64,000 nt of DNA from Pelagibius sp037652055 (GTDB lineage Bacteria > Pseudomonadota > Alphaproteobacteria > Kiloniellales > Kiloniellaceae), in NCBI RefSeq assembly GCF_037652055.1, contig NZ_JBBKAH010000005.1:124001-188000 (forward strand). Reading direction: 5' to 3'. The first letter of the stretch is position 1, and every line of letters begins with the position of its first letter. Below, in pieces: positions 35,073-45,769 of this stretch. Position numbers and translations under genes: made by a program. The notes beneath the pieces are model-generated. The model had not been told where the DNA came from. It saw only the letters and a list, made by a program, of their open reading frames with translations, and made no database searches.

Positions 35073-35558
35073 ATGCCGGCCCCCAAGCACAGCGACGACA
35101 CGGCGGGTGTGATCACACACCCGCCGTTGATCTATCTGGCCGGGCTGCTGCTGGGCTGGGGCGCCGACCGCCTCTTCACCCTGCCGCCACTGCCAGGCCT
35201 CGCCGGCGGCGCCGGTGTCTCCCTGGCGGCGTTGCTGGGCACCGCCGGCCTACTGCTGGCGCTCGCCGCCGCCGGCCTTTTCGTCCGCGCCGGCACCAGC
35301 ATACCGCCGCACCGCCCCGCCAGCGCGCTGGTTACCGGCGGGCTCTACCGCTTCAGCCGCAATCCGATCTACGTCGGCGTCACGCTGGTCTACCTCGCTG
35401 TCACCGCGTTCTTCGCCAGCCTCGGCGCGCTGGTGCTGCTGCCGGCGGTGCTGCTGGTGATGGAGTTCGGCGTCATCCGTCGCGAGGAGCGCTACCTGGA
35501 GCGCCGCTTCGGCAGCGCCTACCGCGACTACAAGGCGCGCGTGCGCCGCTGGTTCTAG
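35073..35558 (+). CDS. Isoprenylcysteine methyltransferase-like membrane protein
   Basis: This 161-residue protein has three to four membrane helices and the C-terminal signature GLYRFSRNPIYVGVTLVY with RREERYLERRFGSAYRDYKARVRRW, shared by the ICMT and phospholipid methyltransferase superfamily, which use S-adenosylmethionine at the membrane. The bacterial substrate is unknown. It converges with the EamA gene, one base apart. Confidence 0.87.
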   Translation: MPAPKHSDDTAGVITHPPLIYLAGLLLGWGADRLFTLPPLPGLAGGAGVSLAALLGTAGLLLALAAAGLFVRAGTSIPPHRPASALVTGGLYRFSRNPIYVGVTLVYLAVTAFFASLGALVLLPAVLLVMEFGVIRREERYLERRFGSAYRDYKARVRRWF

Positions 35559-35559
35559 A

Positions 35560-36474
35560 TCAGATCGGCGGCTCGCTGGGAGTCTCGGCGGCGCGCACCG
35601 GCGACGGGCCGGCGAAGGCGATGAGCAGGCCGGCGACCACAGCGGCGAGCCCCGCCAGCGTCAACGGCGACAGCGTCTCGTCCAGCAGCAGGACGCCCAG
35701 CAGCGCTGCGGTGATCGGGCTGAGCGACAGGAACACGGTCACCTGAGTCGCCGGCATGCGGCCCAGCGCCCACAGCCAGCAGAAGAACGCGGTGCCGCTG
35801 GAAATGCCGATGAAGACGATGACGCCCCAGGTGCGCGCCGACAGCCGCAGCACCGTTGCGCCGACGCCTTCCGGCACGGCGAGGAAGGCGAGCACGACCA
35901 CCGAGGCCAGCATGGCAAGCGTGCTGACCGGCAGGGTCGGATACTTCTGCAGATAAGGGCGATAGAGCACCGAACAGGCGGCGCCGGTCAGCACCGCGCC
36001 GAGGATGGCGGCAATGCCCAGCCATTCTCCGCCCGCGGCCTGCGCCACAGTCAGCTTGTCGAGCAAGGCAAGGCCGACACCGGCGAAGCAGACCGCCACC
36101 CCCAGCGTCTTACTGAGCGACAGCTTCTCGTGGCCGAGGGCGGCGGCCAGCAGCATGGTCATGATCGGAAAAGTCGCGAACATCAGCGCCGCGCGCGCCG
36201 AGGACACGTAGAGCAGGCCAAAGTTCAGCAGCACGATGATGACGCCGAACTGGCCGATGCCGAGCGCGGCGACGGCGGCAAGGTCGCGGACGGTGAAGCG
36301 CACCCGCGGCGCGGCGAAGAAGAACGGCAGCAGGCAGCACACGCCGATGGCATAGCGCAGCAAGGCCAGCGAAACCGGCCCGACGTCCTCAACCACGGCA
36401 CGAGATGCCACAGTCGCGGCTCCGACCTGCACCCCCACCGTCGCGGCCGCCAGAATCGCGGGCCAGGACCGCAT
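35560..36474 (-). CDS. EamA/DMT family transporter
   Basis: This 304-residue protein has ten hydrophobic helices in two EamA repeats (VSLALLRYAIGVCCLLPF in the first, SLSPITAALLGVLLLDETLSPLTLAG in the second). Members export amino acids or metabolites. It lies 16 bases after the MarR-GNAT fusion gene on the same strand and may be in its operon, which would place it under the same regulator. Confidence 0.9.
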   Translation of the reverse strand: MRSWPAILAAATVGVQVGAATVASRAVVEDVGPVSLALLRYAIGVCCLLPFFFAAPRVRFTVRDLAAVAALGIGQFGVIIVLLNFGLLYVSSARAALMFATFPIMTMLLAAALGHEKLSLSKTLGVAVCFAGVGLALLDKLTVAQAAGGEWLGIAAILGAVLTGAACSVLYRPYLQKYPTLPVSTLAMLASVVVLAFLAVPEGVGATVLRLSARTWGVIVFIGISSGTAFFCWLWALGRMPATQVTVFLSLSPITAALLGVLLLDETLSPLTLAGLAAVVAGLLIAFAGPSPVRAAETPSEPPI

Positions 36475-36490
36475 AATCCCCCTGCTTTGT

Positions 36491-37432
36491 TTAACCGAGT
36501 TCCAGATCCCAGTGCTGGCCGACCAGGTCCTTGCCGAAGCTGTGATGCTTTTCTTCTTTCACCAGCGTGAAGCCTGCAGCTTCGTATATCCGGCGGGCAG
36601 ATACCAGAATGTCGTTCGTCCAGAGCGTGAGTTTCTTGTAACCATGCAGCCGGGAGAAGCGGATTGCCTCGGCCACCAGGCGCTGGCCGATGCCCAGTCC
36701 GCGCGCCGCGGGCTCGACGTAGACCAGCCGCAGCTTGGCGACCGACTCCGAATCGCGCACCACGAAGGCCGAGCCGACCACCTCGCCGTCCTTCTCGGCG
36801 ATCCAGCAGCGCTCGCGCTTGGGGTCGTAGGCCTCGATGAAATGCGCCACGATCTTGGCGACCAGCGCCTCGAAGGTGTCGTCCCAGCCGTATTCCTCGG
36901 CATAGAGCACGCCGTGGCGGTGGACGATCCAGCCCATGTCGCCGGGCTGCGGCGGGCGCAGGATGTAGGGCACCTTGCGCGGCTGCCGTTCCGGGCCATG
37001 GCCGCCGCCGAGGTGTTTCTCGACGGTCGCCATGGCCTGAACGACCGCTGTCTGCTCCCCGTCGTCCAGCCTGGCCAGCATGGCGCTCACCTCGGCGCGC
37101 GAGCGGGCGTTGATCTCCGCGAAGGCCTGGAGCCCCGCCGGAGTCAGGGTGATGTCCGCGGCGCGCCCGTCCGCCGCGGAACGCCGGCGCTCCACCAGGC
37201 CGTGCTTCTCGAAACGCTTGAGGATGCGGCTGAGATAGCCGGCATCGAGCCCCAGTTCGCCGGCCAGCTCCTTGGCGCTGGTGGTCTCGTGGTGAGCCAG
37301 TTCATAGAGCACCCGCGCCTCGGTCAACGAAAAGGGGCTCTCCAGCAGATGGCGGTGCAGAACCCCGATGTGCTGGGTGTAAAAGCGCGTGAAACGGCGC
37401 ACGGCGTCCACCCGCCGGTCCAGCCTGGTCAT
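36491..37432 (-). CDS. MarR-GNAT fusion protein (regulator plus acetyltransferase)
   Basis: This 313-residue protein joins a MarR winged helix domain (about residues 1-145, ETTSAKELAGELGLDAGYLSRILKRFEKHGLVERR) to a GNAT acetyltransferase domain (about 155-313, motif A VYVEPAARGLGIGQRL at 238-252 and YEAAGFTLVKEEKHHSFG). The fusion is a known architecture of bifunctional regulators whose acetylation target is unknown. A palindrome lies 54 bases upstream at the promoter. The EamA exporter follows 16 bases downstream. Confidence 0.93.
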   Translation of the reverse strand: MTRLDRRVDAVRRFTRFYTQHIGVLHRHLLESPFSLTEARVLYELAHHETTSAKELAGELGLDAGYLSRILKRFEKHGLVERRRSAADGRAADITLTPAGLQAFAEINARSRAEVSAMLARLDDGEQTAVVQAMATVEKHLGGGHGPERQPRKVPYILRPPQPGDMGWIVHRHGVLYAEEYGWDDTFEALVAKIVAHFIEAYDPKRERCWIAEKDGEVVGSAFVVRDSESVAKLRLVYVEPAARGLGIGQRLVAEAIRFSRLHGYKKLTLWTNDILVSARRIYEAAGFTLVKEEKHHSFGKDLVGQHWDLELG

Positions 37433-37476
37433 GGCGGCAACTCCCTCGCGGCAACGACTTGGATGCCATCGTCCAT

Positions 37477-37503
37477 CAATTTATATGACTTAGTCAATTA
37501 AAT
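37477..37503 (-). promoter_or_regulatory. AT-rich palindrome at the MarR-GNAT promoter
   Basis: TGACTTAGTCA (37486-37496) is a palindrome around one base, inside an AT-rich stretch. On the minus strand it gives TTGACT, a good -35 hexamer, so a repressor bound here would block the gene. It fits a MarR operator that controls its own gene. Confidence 0.55.
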
Positions 37504-37566
37504 TGGCGGCAGGTATGGGGACAAGAAACCGCCCCCGCAAACCGCCCGATCTCGCTCGTGTGCGGC

Positions 37567-37595
37567 TTGTCTTGCCGGGCCGTCGCCGCTAAGGT
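37567..37595 (+). promoter_or_regulatory. Possible sigma-70 promoter of the purS operon
   Basis: TTGTCT (37567-37572) and TAAGGT (37590-37595) are 17 bases apart and 42 bases before the purS ATG. The -10 hexamer is weak. Confidence 0.35.
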
Positions 37596-37636
37596 CCGGC
37601 CAACTTTCACCCCCCGCGAGTCGGAGCGATCTGCCC

Positions 37637-37879
37637 ATGAAGGCGCGCGTTCACGTCACCCTGAAAAACGGCGTTCTCGACCCCCAGGGCAAGGCCATCG
37701 AACACGCACTCGCCTCGCTCGGCTTCGGCGGCGTGGACGATGTGCGCCAGGGCAAGGTCATCGAGTTCCAGCTGGCCGAGAGCGACCCCGCCAAGGCCCG
37801 CGCCGAGGTCGAGGCCATGTGCGAGAAGCTGCTGGCCAATACCGTCATCGAAAACTACGCCATCGAGCTGAACGCCTGA
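37637..37879 (+). CDS. purS: FGAM synthase subunit PurS
   Basis: PurS is the small bridging subunit of the three-part FGAM synthase (PurS, PurQ, PurL), needed for ammonia transfer. The 80-residue protein MKARVHVTLKNGVLDPQGKAIEHALASLGF ends in ENYAIELNA, typical for the family. It is followed by purQ (40 bases) and purL (overlapping), giving one operon. Confidence 0.96.
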   Translation: MKARVHVTLKNGVLDPQGKAIEHALASLGFGGVDDVRQGKVIEFQLAESDPAKARAEVEAMCEKLLANTVIENYAIELNA

Positions 37880-37918
37880 CCCGTCGTCGATGGACCGGAT
37901 CTGCTTAGGAGAGCGCGC

Positions 37919-38604
37919 ATGAAAGCCGCGGTCATCGTGTTTCCGGGTTCCAATTGTGACCGGGACGTCCAGGTTGCGCTTAGACAGTCCATGGGCAACG
38001 AACCCGTCATGGTCTGGCACAAGGACAGCGACTTCGAGAAAGTCGACCTCATCGTGCTGCCCGGCGGGTTTTCCTACGGCGACTACCTGCGCTGCGGCGC
38101 CATGGCGGCGCAGTCGCCCGTCATGAAGGAAGTGGTGGCGCGCGCCAACAAGGGCGTCGCCGTGCTGGGCATCTGCAACGGCTTCCAGGTGCTGACCGAG
38201 ACGGGGCTGGTGCCCGGCGTCCTGATGCGCAACGCCGACCTGCGCTTCGTCTGCCGCGACGTCAATATCAAGGTGGAGTCGAGCCAGAGCCTGTTCACCG
38301 CGAAGTACGAGCAGGACCAGGCGATCCGCATCCCGGTTGCCCACCACGACGGCAACTACTACGCCGACGACGATACCCTCGCGGCGATGGAAGACCGCGG
38401 CCAGATCGCCTTCCGCTACTGCACGCCGGACGGCAGCGTGACGGCGGAGGCCAACCCCAACGGCTCCCTGCGCAACATCGCCGGCGTCTACAACGAAACC
38501 AAGACGGTGCTGGGCCTGATGCCTCACCCCGAGCGCCTGGCCGATCCCAAGCTGGGCGGCACCGACGGGCGCGCCCTCTTCGACGGCCTGGTGGAGGCGC
38601 TTTC

Positions 38605-38608
<4 letters not shown>
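37919..38608 (+). CDS. purQ: FGAM synthase glutaminase subunit PurQ
   Basis: PurQ releases ammonia from glutamine for FGAM synthesis. The 229-residue protein starts MKAAVIVFPGSNCDRD, has nucleophile Cys86 in VLGICNGFQVL and the His/Glu pair in MPHPERL near the C-terminus. Its stop overlaps the purL start by three bases. Confidence 0.97.
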
Positions 38609-40833
<2,225 letters not shown>

Positions 40834-40916
40834 CCACCGATCAGGAGCTAGGGCGGCGGAACGAGACAGGGTCTGAGAAAAGGCCCGTAGAGGATTGAGG
40901 GACAAGGATAATTTTC

Positions 40917-41156
40917 ATGCCGATGAACCCGTCGGAAATCGAGGGAATGATCAAGGCGGCGATGCCTGACGCCCAGGTGCGGATCGAGGACCTGCGCGGC
41001 GACGGCGACCACTACGCCGCCTATGTCACCTCGACGGCCTTCCGCGGCAAGACCCGGGTGCAGCAGCACCAGATGGTCTACGAGGCCCTGCAGGGCCGCA
41101 TGGGCAACGAGCTTCATGCGCTGGCGCTGCAAACCTCGGCACCGCCCGAGGCCTGA
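40917..41156 (+). CDS. BolA family protein
   Basis: This 79-residue protein has the BolA fold: MNPSEIEGMIKAAMPDAQVRIEDLRGDGDHYAAYVTSTAFRGKTRVQQHQMVYEALQ, with the conserved His in QQHQ that binds an iron-sulfur cluster with glutaredoxin. In Alphaproteobacteria a BolA and a monothiol glutaredoxin follow purL and act together in iron sensing or Fe-S transfer. The purL-bolA-grxD order here fits. Confidence 0.93.
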   Translation: MPMNPSEIEGMIKAAMPDAQVRIEDLRGDGDHYAAYVTSTAFRGKTRVQQHQMVYEALQGRMGNELHALALQTSAPPEA

Positions 41157-41259
41157 GCCGGGACACGTCGCGCTTAAACCGTTTTGTGAACAACGGCCCT
41201 CAGAGGCCAAGGCGGCCGCGGTAGGGCGGCTGGCCGTTTTCGGGAAAGGAGTTCAGGTT

Positions 41260-41598
41260 ATGGACGATACCGTAGCCGCGCGGATCAAGCAGGAGATCGA
41301 CGACAACCAGGTCGTGCTGTTCATGAAGGGCACGCCGGTGTTCCCGCAGTGCGGCTTCTCCGCCGCCGTGGTGCAGATCCTCTCGCACCTCAATGTGAAG
41401 TTCAAAGGCGTCGACGTGCTGCAGGATCCGGGCATCCGCCAGGGCATCAAGGACTTCAGCAACTGGCCGACCATCCCCCAGCTCTACGTGAAGGGCGAGT
41501 TCGTCGGCGGCTGCGACATCATCCGCGAGATGTTCCAGTCCGGCGAGCTGCAGGAGTTCCTCAACACCAACGGCGTCGAGGCCAAGCCGGCGGCCTAA
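41260..41598 (+). CDS. grxD: Monothiol glutaredoxin (Grx4/GrxD)
   Basis: This 112-residue glutaredoxin has the monothiol active site as QCGFS (FPQCGFSAAVVQIL) in place of CPYC, the WPTIPQLYVKGEFVGGCDI motif that binds glutathione, and a C-terminal helix. It holds a bridging Fe-S cluster and partners with BolA, encoded just upstream. AAAGGAG lies about nine bases before the ATG at 41260. A strong terminator follows. Confidence 0.95.
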   Translation: MDDTVAARIKQEIDDNQVVLFMKGTPVFPQCGFSAAVVQILSHLNVKFKGVDVLQDPGIRQGIKDFSNWPTIPQLYVKGEFVGGCDIIREMFQSGELQEFLNTNGVEAKPAA

Positions 41599-41620
41599 GC
41601 GCCAGCGACAGCCGAAAGAC

Positions 41621-41656
41621 AAAGGGGCCGCCCCCGCCGGGAGCGGCCCCTTTTTT
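41621..41656 (+). terminator. Rho-independent terminator after grxD
   Basis: AAAGGGGCCGC and GCGGCCCCTTT form a GC-rich stem around a 12-base interior, followed by TTTTTT on the plus strand. It ends the bolA-grxD unit. Confidence 0.9.
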
Positions 41657-41694
41657 CGCCGAGCTCAGCAACCTCCGCGTACAATCTAAGCCGA

Positions 41695-42723
41695 ATGATC
41701 AACGACCCCAGCAAGACCCTTCATGTCGTCTCGGGCGGCTCTGCGGCAGGCTGCCTGAAGCAGGCCCTGCGGGTCAGGAACCATCAGGTCCTCGTCGGGG
41801 ATTCAGACCTCCATTGTGGACCGGCCCCCATGATGGACGACCTGATTGCCTGGCATCGAATACGGAAAGTCTATTCCGATACTCTCTTCGAGACTTGGCA
41901 CCGCGCCATGTCCGATCACCCTCTGCCGCCAACGGTCTCCTTCGGCGACGAGCCGGAAATCGGTCCGCACATCGATGGCGAGCGCCTCGCCGAGGCCCCT
42001 GAAGTGGTCGTCTGGGTCACCCAGGGACTGGCCGACCAGTTGCTGCTGACCTGGATTGTCTTTCTGTTTGATCGCTTCAAGTTCGACCACGCGAAGCTAC
42101 GCGTCGTCGAGTTCGAACACTCCCATCAGAAGTGGCCTCTCGTGACCATCGGCATGTTGAGCCCCGAGGCGATCAATCGCCTGAACCCGGGCGCCAAGCC
42201 GCTGGGCTCGGATCAAATTGAAGAACTCAGGAGAGCTTGGCAGGCATATACCGCTAGCGACCCGGGGTTGCTGGTCGACTACCTTGCCGATCCCGGTCTT
42301 CTGCCATTTCTGCACCGCGCTATGGCTGAGCTTATCTACCGCTATCCGGACGTTCGCACGGGACTGAGCCGCTGGGACGAGGTGCTGCTTCGCCAAACCA
42401 TCGAAAACGGACCGCTACCGCGGAAAATCACCGGCTACGCCATGGCATTCTCTGACACTCCCGACTGGGTGAGAGACCCCTACCTCTACGATCGCCTCAC
42501 GAAGCTGGGCGGCTTGGGTCCGTCGTCGCCGCTTGTTTCGCTCAGCAGCAGTCAGCCTCTCAAGAAGCAGCATCTCGTCGAGATCACGGATTTCGGGCGC
42601 AAGGTCCTGGCGGGCGAAGCCAACCACGTGGCGGAGAACGGTATCGACGACTGGGTCGGCGGCGTGCACCTCACCCCCGATACCGTTGTGTTCCGTGACG
42701 GCGACCGCCTGCTGATGACCTGA
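41695..42723 (+). CDS. DUF1835 domain protein
   Basis: This 342-residue protein starts HVVSGGSAAGCLKQALRVRNHQVLVGDSDLHCGP, the DUF1835 pattern, in which the conserved residues suggest a nucleotide- or phosphate-binding pocket. The C-terminal part IDDWVGGVHLTPDTVVFRDG is shared by related proteins. Base composition is less GC-rich than its neighbours, and the region is not part of the purine operon, which has its own terminator; this could mean recent acquisition. Function unknown. Confidence 0.8.
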   Translation: MINDPSKTLHVVSGGSAAGCLKQALRVRNHQVLVGDSDLHCGPAPMMDDLIAWHRIRKVYSDTLFETWHRAMSDHPLPPTVSFGDEPEIGPHIDGERLAEAPEVVVWVTQGLADQLLLTWIVFLFDRFKFDHAKLRVVEFEHSHQKWPLVTIGMLSPEAINRLNPGAKPLGSDQIEELRRAWQAYTASDPGLLVDYLADPGLLPFLHRAMAELIYRYPDVRTGLSRWDEVLLRQTIENGPLPRKITGYAMAFSDTPDWVRDPYLYDRLTKLGGLGPSSPLVSLSSSQPLKKQHLVEITDFGRKVLAGEANHVAENGIDDWVGGVHLTPDTVVFRDGDRLLMT

Positions 42724-42728
42724 ATGGC

Positions 42729-43448
42729 TCACCCTACCTCCTTCACCATCGCCAGCGTCTCCTCCAGGCTCACCTGGCCGGCGAAGCCGCCGCTGCTCTG
42801 CGCTCCCTCCCCGTGCTCGATCGCCAGTGCGAAGCGCACGGCGGGATCGTCCTTCAGCTTCTCGAAGAGGCGATGCAGGCCGGGATAGTCCCGGCGGTCG
42901 ACCGCCTGGTGGAAGTCGGCCCAGCGGGCAATCCCGAAGAAGTACGCATCCGCCAGGCTGCGGCGGCCAAGCAGCCAATCGCCGCCACCCAGCAGCGCCT
43001 CCAGCTGTCCGTGGGTCTTTGCCACCATGGCCCTGCCGTAGGCGGTGAGCGCCGCCTTCTCCGCCCCTTCGCTGCCGTGCTCCAGCGCGTACCACAGAGG
43101 GCTGAAGGCGCCGAAGAAGCTGGTGTTGAGAAAGCCGAGCATGGCGTTCAGGCGATCGAAGTCGCGGCTGCCCTGGGCGAACGCCGGACCGCTGCCCGGC
43201 GCCCCGGTCTCCATGCGCCAGGCGCCGATGTGGTTCAGGATCGCCAGGCTCTCGCTGATCACGTCGCCGCGGGCGGTCATCAGCGACGGTGTCTCGCCCA
43301 CCGGATTGAGACGCCGGTAGTCCGCGCCGGAGACCACCTCCGGCATCTGGACGCGGCAAAGGCGGTAGGGCCGCCCGCTCCATTCGAGCGCGACGATGGA
43401 CCCGAGGGAACAGCCCTCCGGCACGCCGTAGAAGAGGATGGGATGCAT
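42729..43448 (-). CDS. Glutathione S-transferase family protein
   Basis: This 239-residue GST has a thioredoxin-like N-terminal domain (MHPILFYGVPEGCSLGSIVALEWSGRPY) with the cis-Pro loop NPVGETPSLMTARGDVISESLAILNHI and a helical C-terminal domain. GGAG lies seven bases before the ATG at 43448. The Ser/Cys near residue 14 is the likely active-site residue. It is divergent from a LysR gene at 43575 and probably its target. Confidence 0.9.
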   Translation of the reverse strand: MHPILFYGVPEGCSLGSIVALEWSGRPYRLCRVQMPEVVSGADYRRLNPVGETPSLMTARGDVISESLAILNHIGAWRMETGAPGSGPAFAQGSRDFDRLNAMLGFLNTSFFGAFSPLWYALEHGSEGAEKAALTAYGRAMVAKTHGQLEALLGGGDWLLGRRSLADAYFFGIARWADFHQAVDRRDYPGLHRLFEKLKDDPAVRFALAIEHGEGAQSSGGFAGQVSLEETLAMVKEVG

Positions 43449-43574
43449 GGGTCGTCTCCATTTCGTATTGCCGCCGAGGGCCGAGTCCCTTGGCCCAGGC
43501 ACCTTGCGGGTATGGACGTTGACGCGGTAGCCGGCAGAAAGGAGACTTATCGTTCACATATATGGACGACGGAC

Positions 43575-44465
43575 ATGCTGAACCTCAACGACCTCCGCTT
43601 TTTCGTGCAGGCCGTGGACTGCGGCGGCTTCACCGCCGCCGGCCGGCGCCTCGGCGCGCCGAAAACCACCGTCAGCAAGCGGGTGGCCGAGCTGGAAACG
43701 GCGCTCGGTGCCCGCCTCATCCACCGCACCTCGCGCAGCTTCACCCTCACCGAGGTGGGGCGCGACTTCTACGACCACGCCCGCGCCGCCCTGATCGAGG
43801 CGGAGACTGCCGAAGCCATGGTGCGCCGGCGCCAGGCCGAGCCCAGCGGCACCCTGCGCCTCACGGCCTCGGTGCCGACCGCCCAGCTCTACCTTGCCGA
43901 CCACCTGCCGGCCCTGGCCGAGGCCTATCCGAAACTGCACCTCGTCGTGGAGGTGACCGACCGCTTCGTCGACCTGGTGCAGGAGGGTTTCGACATCGCG
44001 CTGCGTAGCCACTTCGCGCCGCTGCCGGACTCGCAGTTGCTGCAGCGCCCGCTCGCGCGTGAGGACATCGTTCTGATCGCCGCGCCCGCCTACCTGGAGA
44101 AACACGGTACGCCGCAGTGGCCGCAGGACCTCGCCGTCCACGCCGGCCTGCTGACCGGCCCCGGCGCGACCACCTGGCGCCTTGGCGGAGGCGATGCCGA
44201 CGAGGCGGTCGAAGTGACGCCGCGTCCGCGGATGTTGGCCGACGAGTCCGTGGTGCTGTTGAAGGCCGCGGCGGCCGGCCTCGGCATCACCTGCCTGCCG
44301 GAGGCGATGTGCCGCGACGAGCTTGCGCGCGGCGCTGTGGTACGCGTGCTGCCCGGCTGGACCGCCGGCAGCGTCACCACCACCCTGCTGATGCCGCACC
44401 GGCGCGGGCAACTGCCGGCGGTGCGCGCCGTGGTCGACTTTCTCTGTGCGCGCCTGGCACGATGA
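43575..44465 (+). CDS. LysR family transcriptional regulator
   Basis: This 296-residue regulator begins MLNLNDLRFFVQAVDCGGFTAAGRRLGAPKTTVSKRVAELE, typical of the CrgA/AphB-like group of LysR regulators. It is divergent from a GST gene, a common pairing in which the regulator answers to an electrophile or quinone. The start at 43575 has no better in-frame Met; the long open frame upstream is antisense to the GST. Confidence 0.9.
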   Translation: MLNLNDLRFFVQAVDCGGFTAAGRRLGAPKTTVSKRVAELETALGARLIHRTSRSFTLTEVGRDFYDHARAALIEAETAEAMVRRRQAEPSGTLRLTASVPTAQLYLADHLPALAEAYPKLHLVVEVTDRFVDLVQEGFDIALRSHFAPLPDSQLLQRPLAREDIVLIAAPAYLEKHGTPQWPQDLAVHAGLLTGPGATTWRLGGGDADEAVEVTPRPRMLADESVVLLKAAAAGLGITCLPEAMCRDELARGAVVRVLPGWTAGSVTTTLLMPHRRGQLPAVRAVVDFLCARLAR

Positions 44466-44487
44466 CAGCGAAAGCAGCGGCAAAGAG

Positions 44488-44514
44488 AAACGGCGGCTCC
44501 AGGAGCCGCCGTTT
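44488..44514. terminator. Bidirectional terminator between LysR and PEP-CTERM genes
   Basis: AAACGGCGGCTCC (44488-44500) and GGAGCCGCCGTTT (44502-44514) form a 13-pair stem, with T-rich flanks on both sides. It lies between the convergent stops at 44465 and 44538. Confidence 0.75.
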
Positions 44515-44537
44515 CCGTTTCCGGCTGACCGCCCGCT

Positions 44538-45710
44538 TCAGATCAGCTTGCGGCGACGCCCCGTGAAGGCCAGGCCCGCGAGGCCGAGCCCGAGAAGGGC
44601 GAGGCTCGCCGGCTCGGGGATCTTCTGGAACACGGCACTGGCCGTGCCGATGAAGAGCTGTTCGTAGCCGTTGTTCAGGTCCTTGCCGAAGTTGTTGTAG
44701 ATCGCGCAGCTGCCGTCGACGATGCCGCCAAAGCTTGGGTCGCAGCCCAGCCGCAGGTCGACGTGCAGGACGAACTGGCTGAGGTCAACGCTCGCCAGGA
44801 TCATCGCATCCAGCAGCGCGTTGAACTCCGGGAAGATCACCCCGTAAGCCGCCTGATCGGCACCGAGGTTGTGATTGATCGGCCCGTAGACATGCGGCCC
44901 CGCGCAGGACACCGGCGTGATGGCGGCATCCAGGCAGATCGCGCCGCCGGACAGCACGTAGTCCGTGTCGAGATTGCTGCCGACATCGGGACCGGCGCCG
45001 GCGCTGCCCGCCTGATAGGAGCTGGGGTCGCCGTTGAACACCCCGCCGCCGCCTTCGCTGACCAGGGCATAGGGGCTGTTGTTGTTGGTGAGCTCCCAGA
45101 CCGCCTGGCCGTTCGCGTTGCCGGTACCGGGCGCGTAGGGGGCGACGGTGATGATGTTGCCCAGGCTGTCGGTGATCGAGATCTGCATCCAGGCGGCCAA
45201 GGTCTGGCTTGCCGAACCGCCGCTGTTCACGTTGTTGTTGTTGAAGAAGAAGATCATGTCTTCGCCGCCGAGGAACGAGCCCAGCGCGCCGAGATTGGCG
45301 TCCCAGGTCTGAGCCTGGTCGCCTGTGAACGCGCCGCCCACCTGGCTGGGGTCGGCATAGGTGCCGGTGGAGAAGTATGTGCTGCCGCTCTCGCCCGACG
45401 GCGTGGCGTAGGCATTGTCCATGCCGGCGAAGTTGGTGGTGGTGGGATTGGAACTGGTGCCGGTGGCGACGACCACCAGGTCCTTGATCTGACCCGGAGT
45501 CGAGGAGACGTAGAACTCCTCGCCCGGCGACGGCGTGCTGCCGTTCTTTTCAAGTCCGGCGATCGGCAGCGAGTACGACAGCGCGTCGCCGTACTGGACG
45601 TAGCCCAACCCCGTCAGGTTCACCATCGGAGCCGCGAGCGCTATCGGCGCAGTGCTCCATGAGGCTGCCGCGGCGACCAGGCAACCCACAACACAATCTC
45701 TGGTTCTCAC
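44538..45710 (-). CDS. PEP-CTERM sorting-domain protein, second copy
   Basis: This 390-residue exported protein has a signal peptide (about residues 1-26, ending ALA) and a long Asn-, Gly- and Ser-rich body with four Cys in the second half. The tail is PEP-CTERM: PEP at about 365-367, hydrophobic SLALLGLGLAGLAF, then GRRRKLI. It is a single gene with a long AT-rich upstream region and a sigma-54-type site at 45754-45769, as is typical for proteobacterial PEP-CTERM genes. The mature role is unknown. It is unrelated in its body to the copy at 59-913. Confidence 0.88.
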   Translation of the reverse strand: MRTRDCVVGCLVAAAASWSTAPIALAAPMVNLTGLGYVQYGDALSYSLPIAGLEKNGSTPSPGEEFYVSSTPGQIKDLVVVATGTSSNPTTTNFAGMDNAYATPSGESGSTYFSTGTYADPSQVGGAFTGDQAQTWDANLGALGSFLGGEDMIFFFNNNNVNSGGSASQTLAAWMQISITDSLGNIITVAPYAPGTGNANGQAVWELTNNNSPYALVSEGGGGVFNGDPSSYQAGSAGAGPDVGSNLDTDYVLSGGAICLDAAITPVSCAGPHVYGPINHNLGADQAAYGVIFPEFNALLDAMILASVDLSQFVLHVDLRLGCDPSFGGIVDGSCAIYNNFGKDLNNGYEQLFIGTASAVFQKIPEPASLALLGLGLAGLAFTGRRRKLI

Positions 45711-45753
45711 GATCTACTCCCCGAAGACGGCTTATTGTGCCTACGATCATATA

Positions 45754-45769
45754 AGCAGGTTTCATGCCA
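45754..45769 (-). promoter_or_regulatory. Probable sigma-54 promoter of the PEP-CTERM gene
   Basis: The minus strand reads TGGCATGAAACCTGCT: TGGCA at -24 and CTGC at -12, with the GG and GC doublets ten bases apart as RpoN promoters need. It lies 44 bases before the start codon. Many proteobacterial PEP-CTERM genes are known to carry a sigma-54 site linked to the PrsK/PrsR two-component system. Confidence 0.65.

Noticed and set aside
42813..43574. Open frame extending the LysR gene at 43575 upstream
   Set aside because: It is antisense to the GST gene; LysR similarity begins at MLNLNDLRFF.
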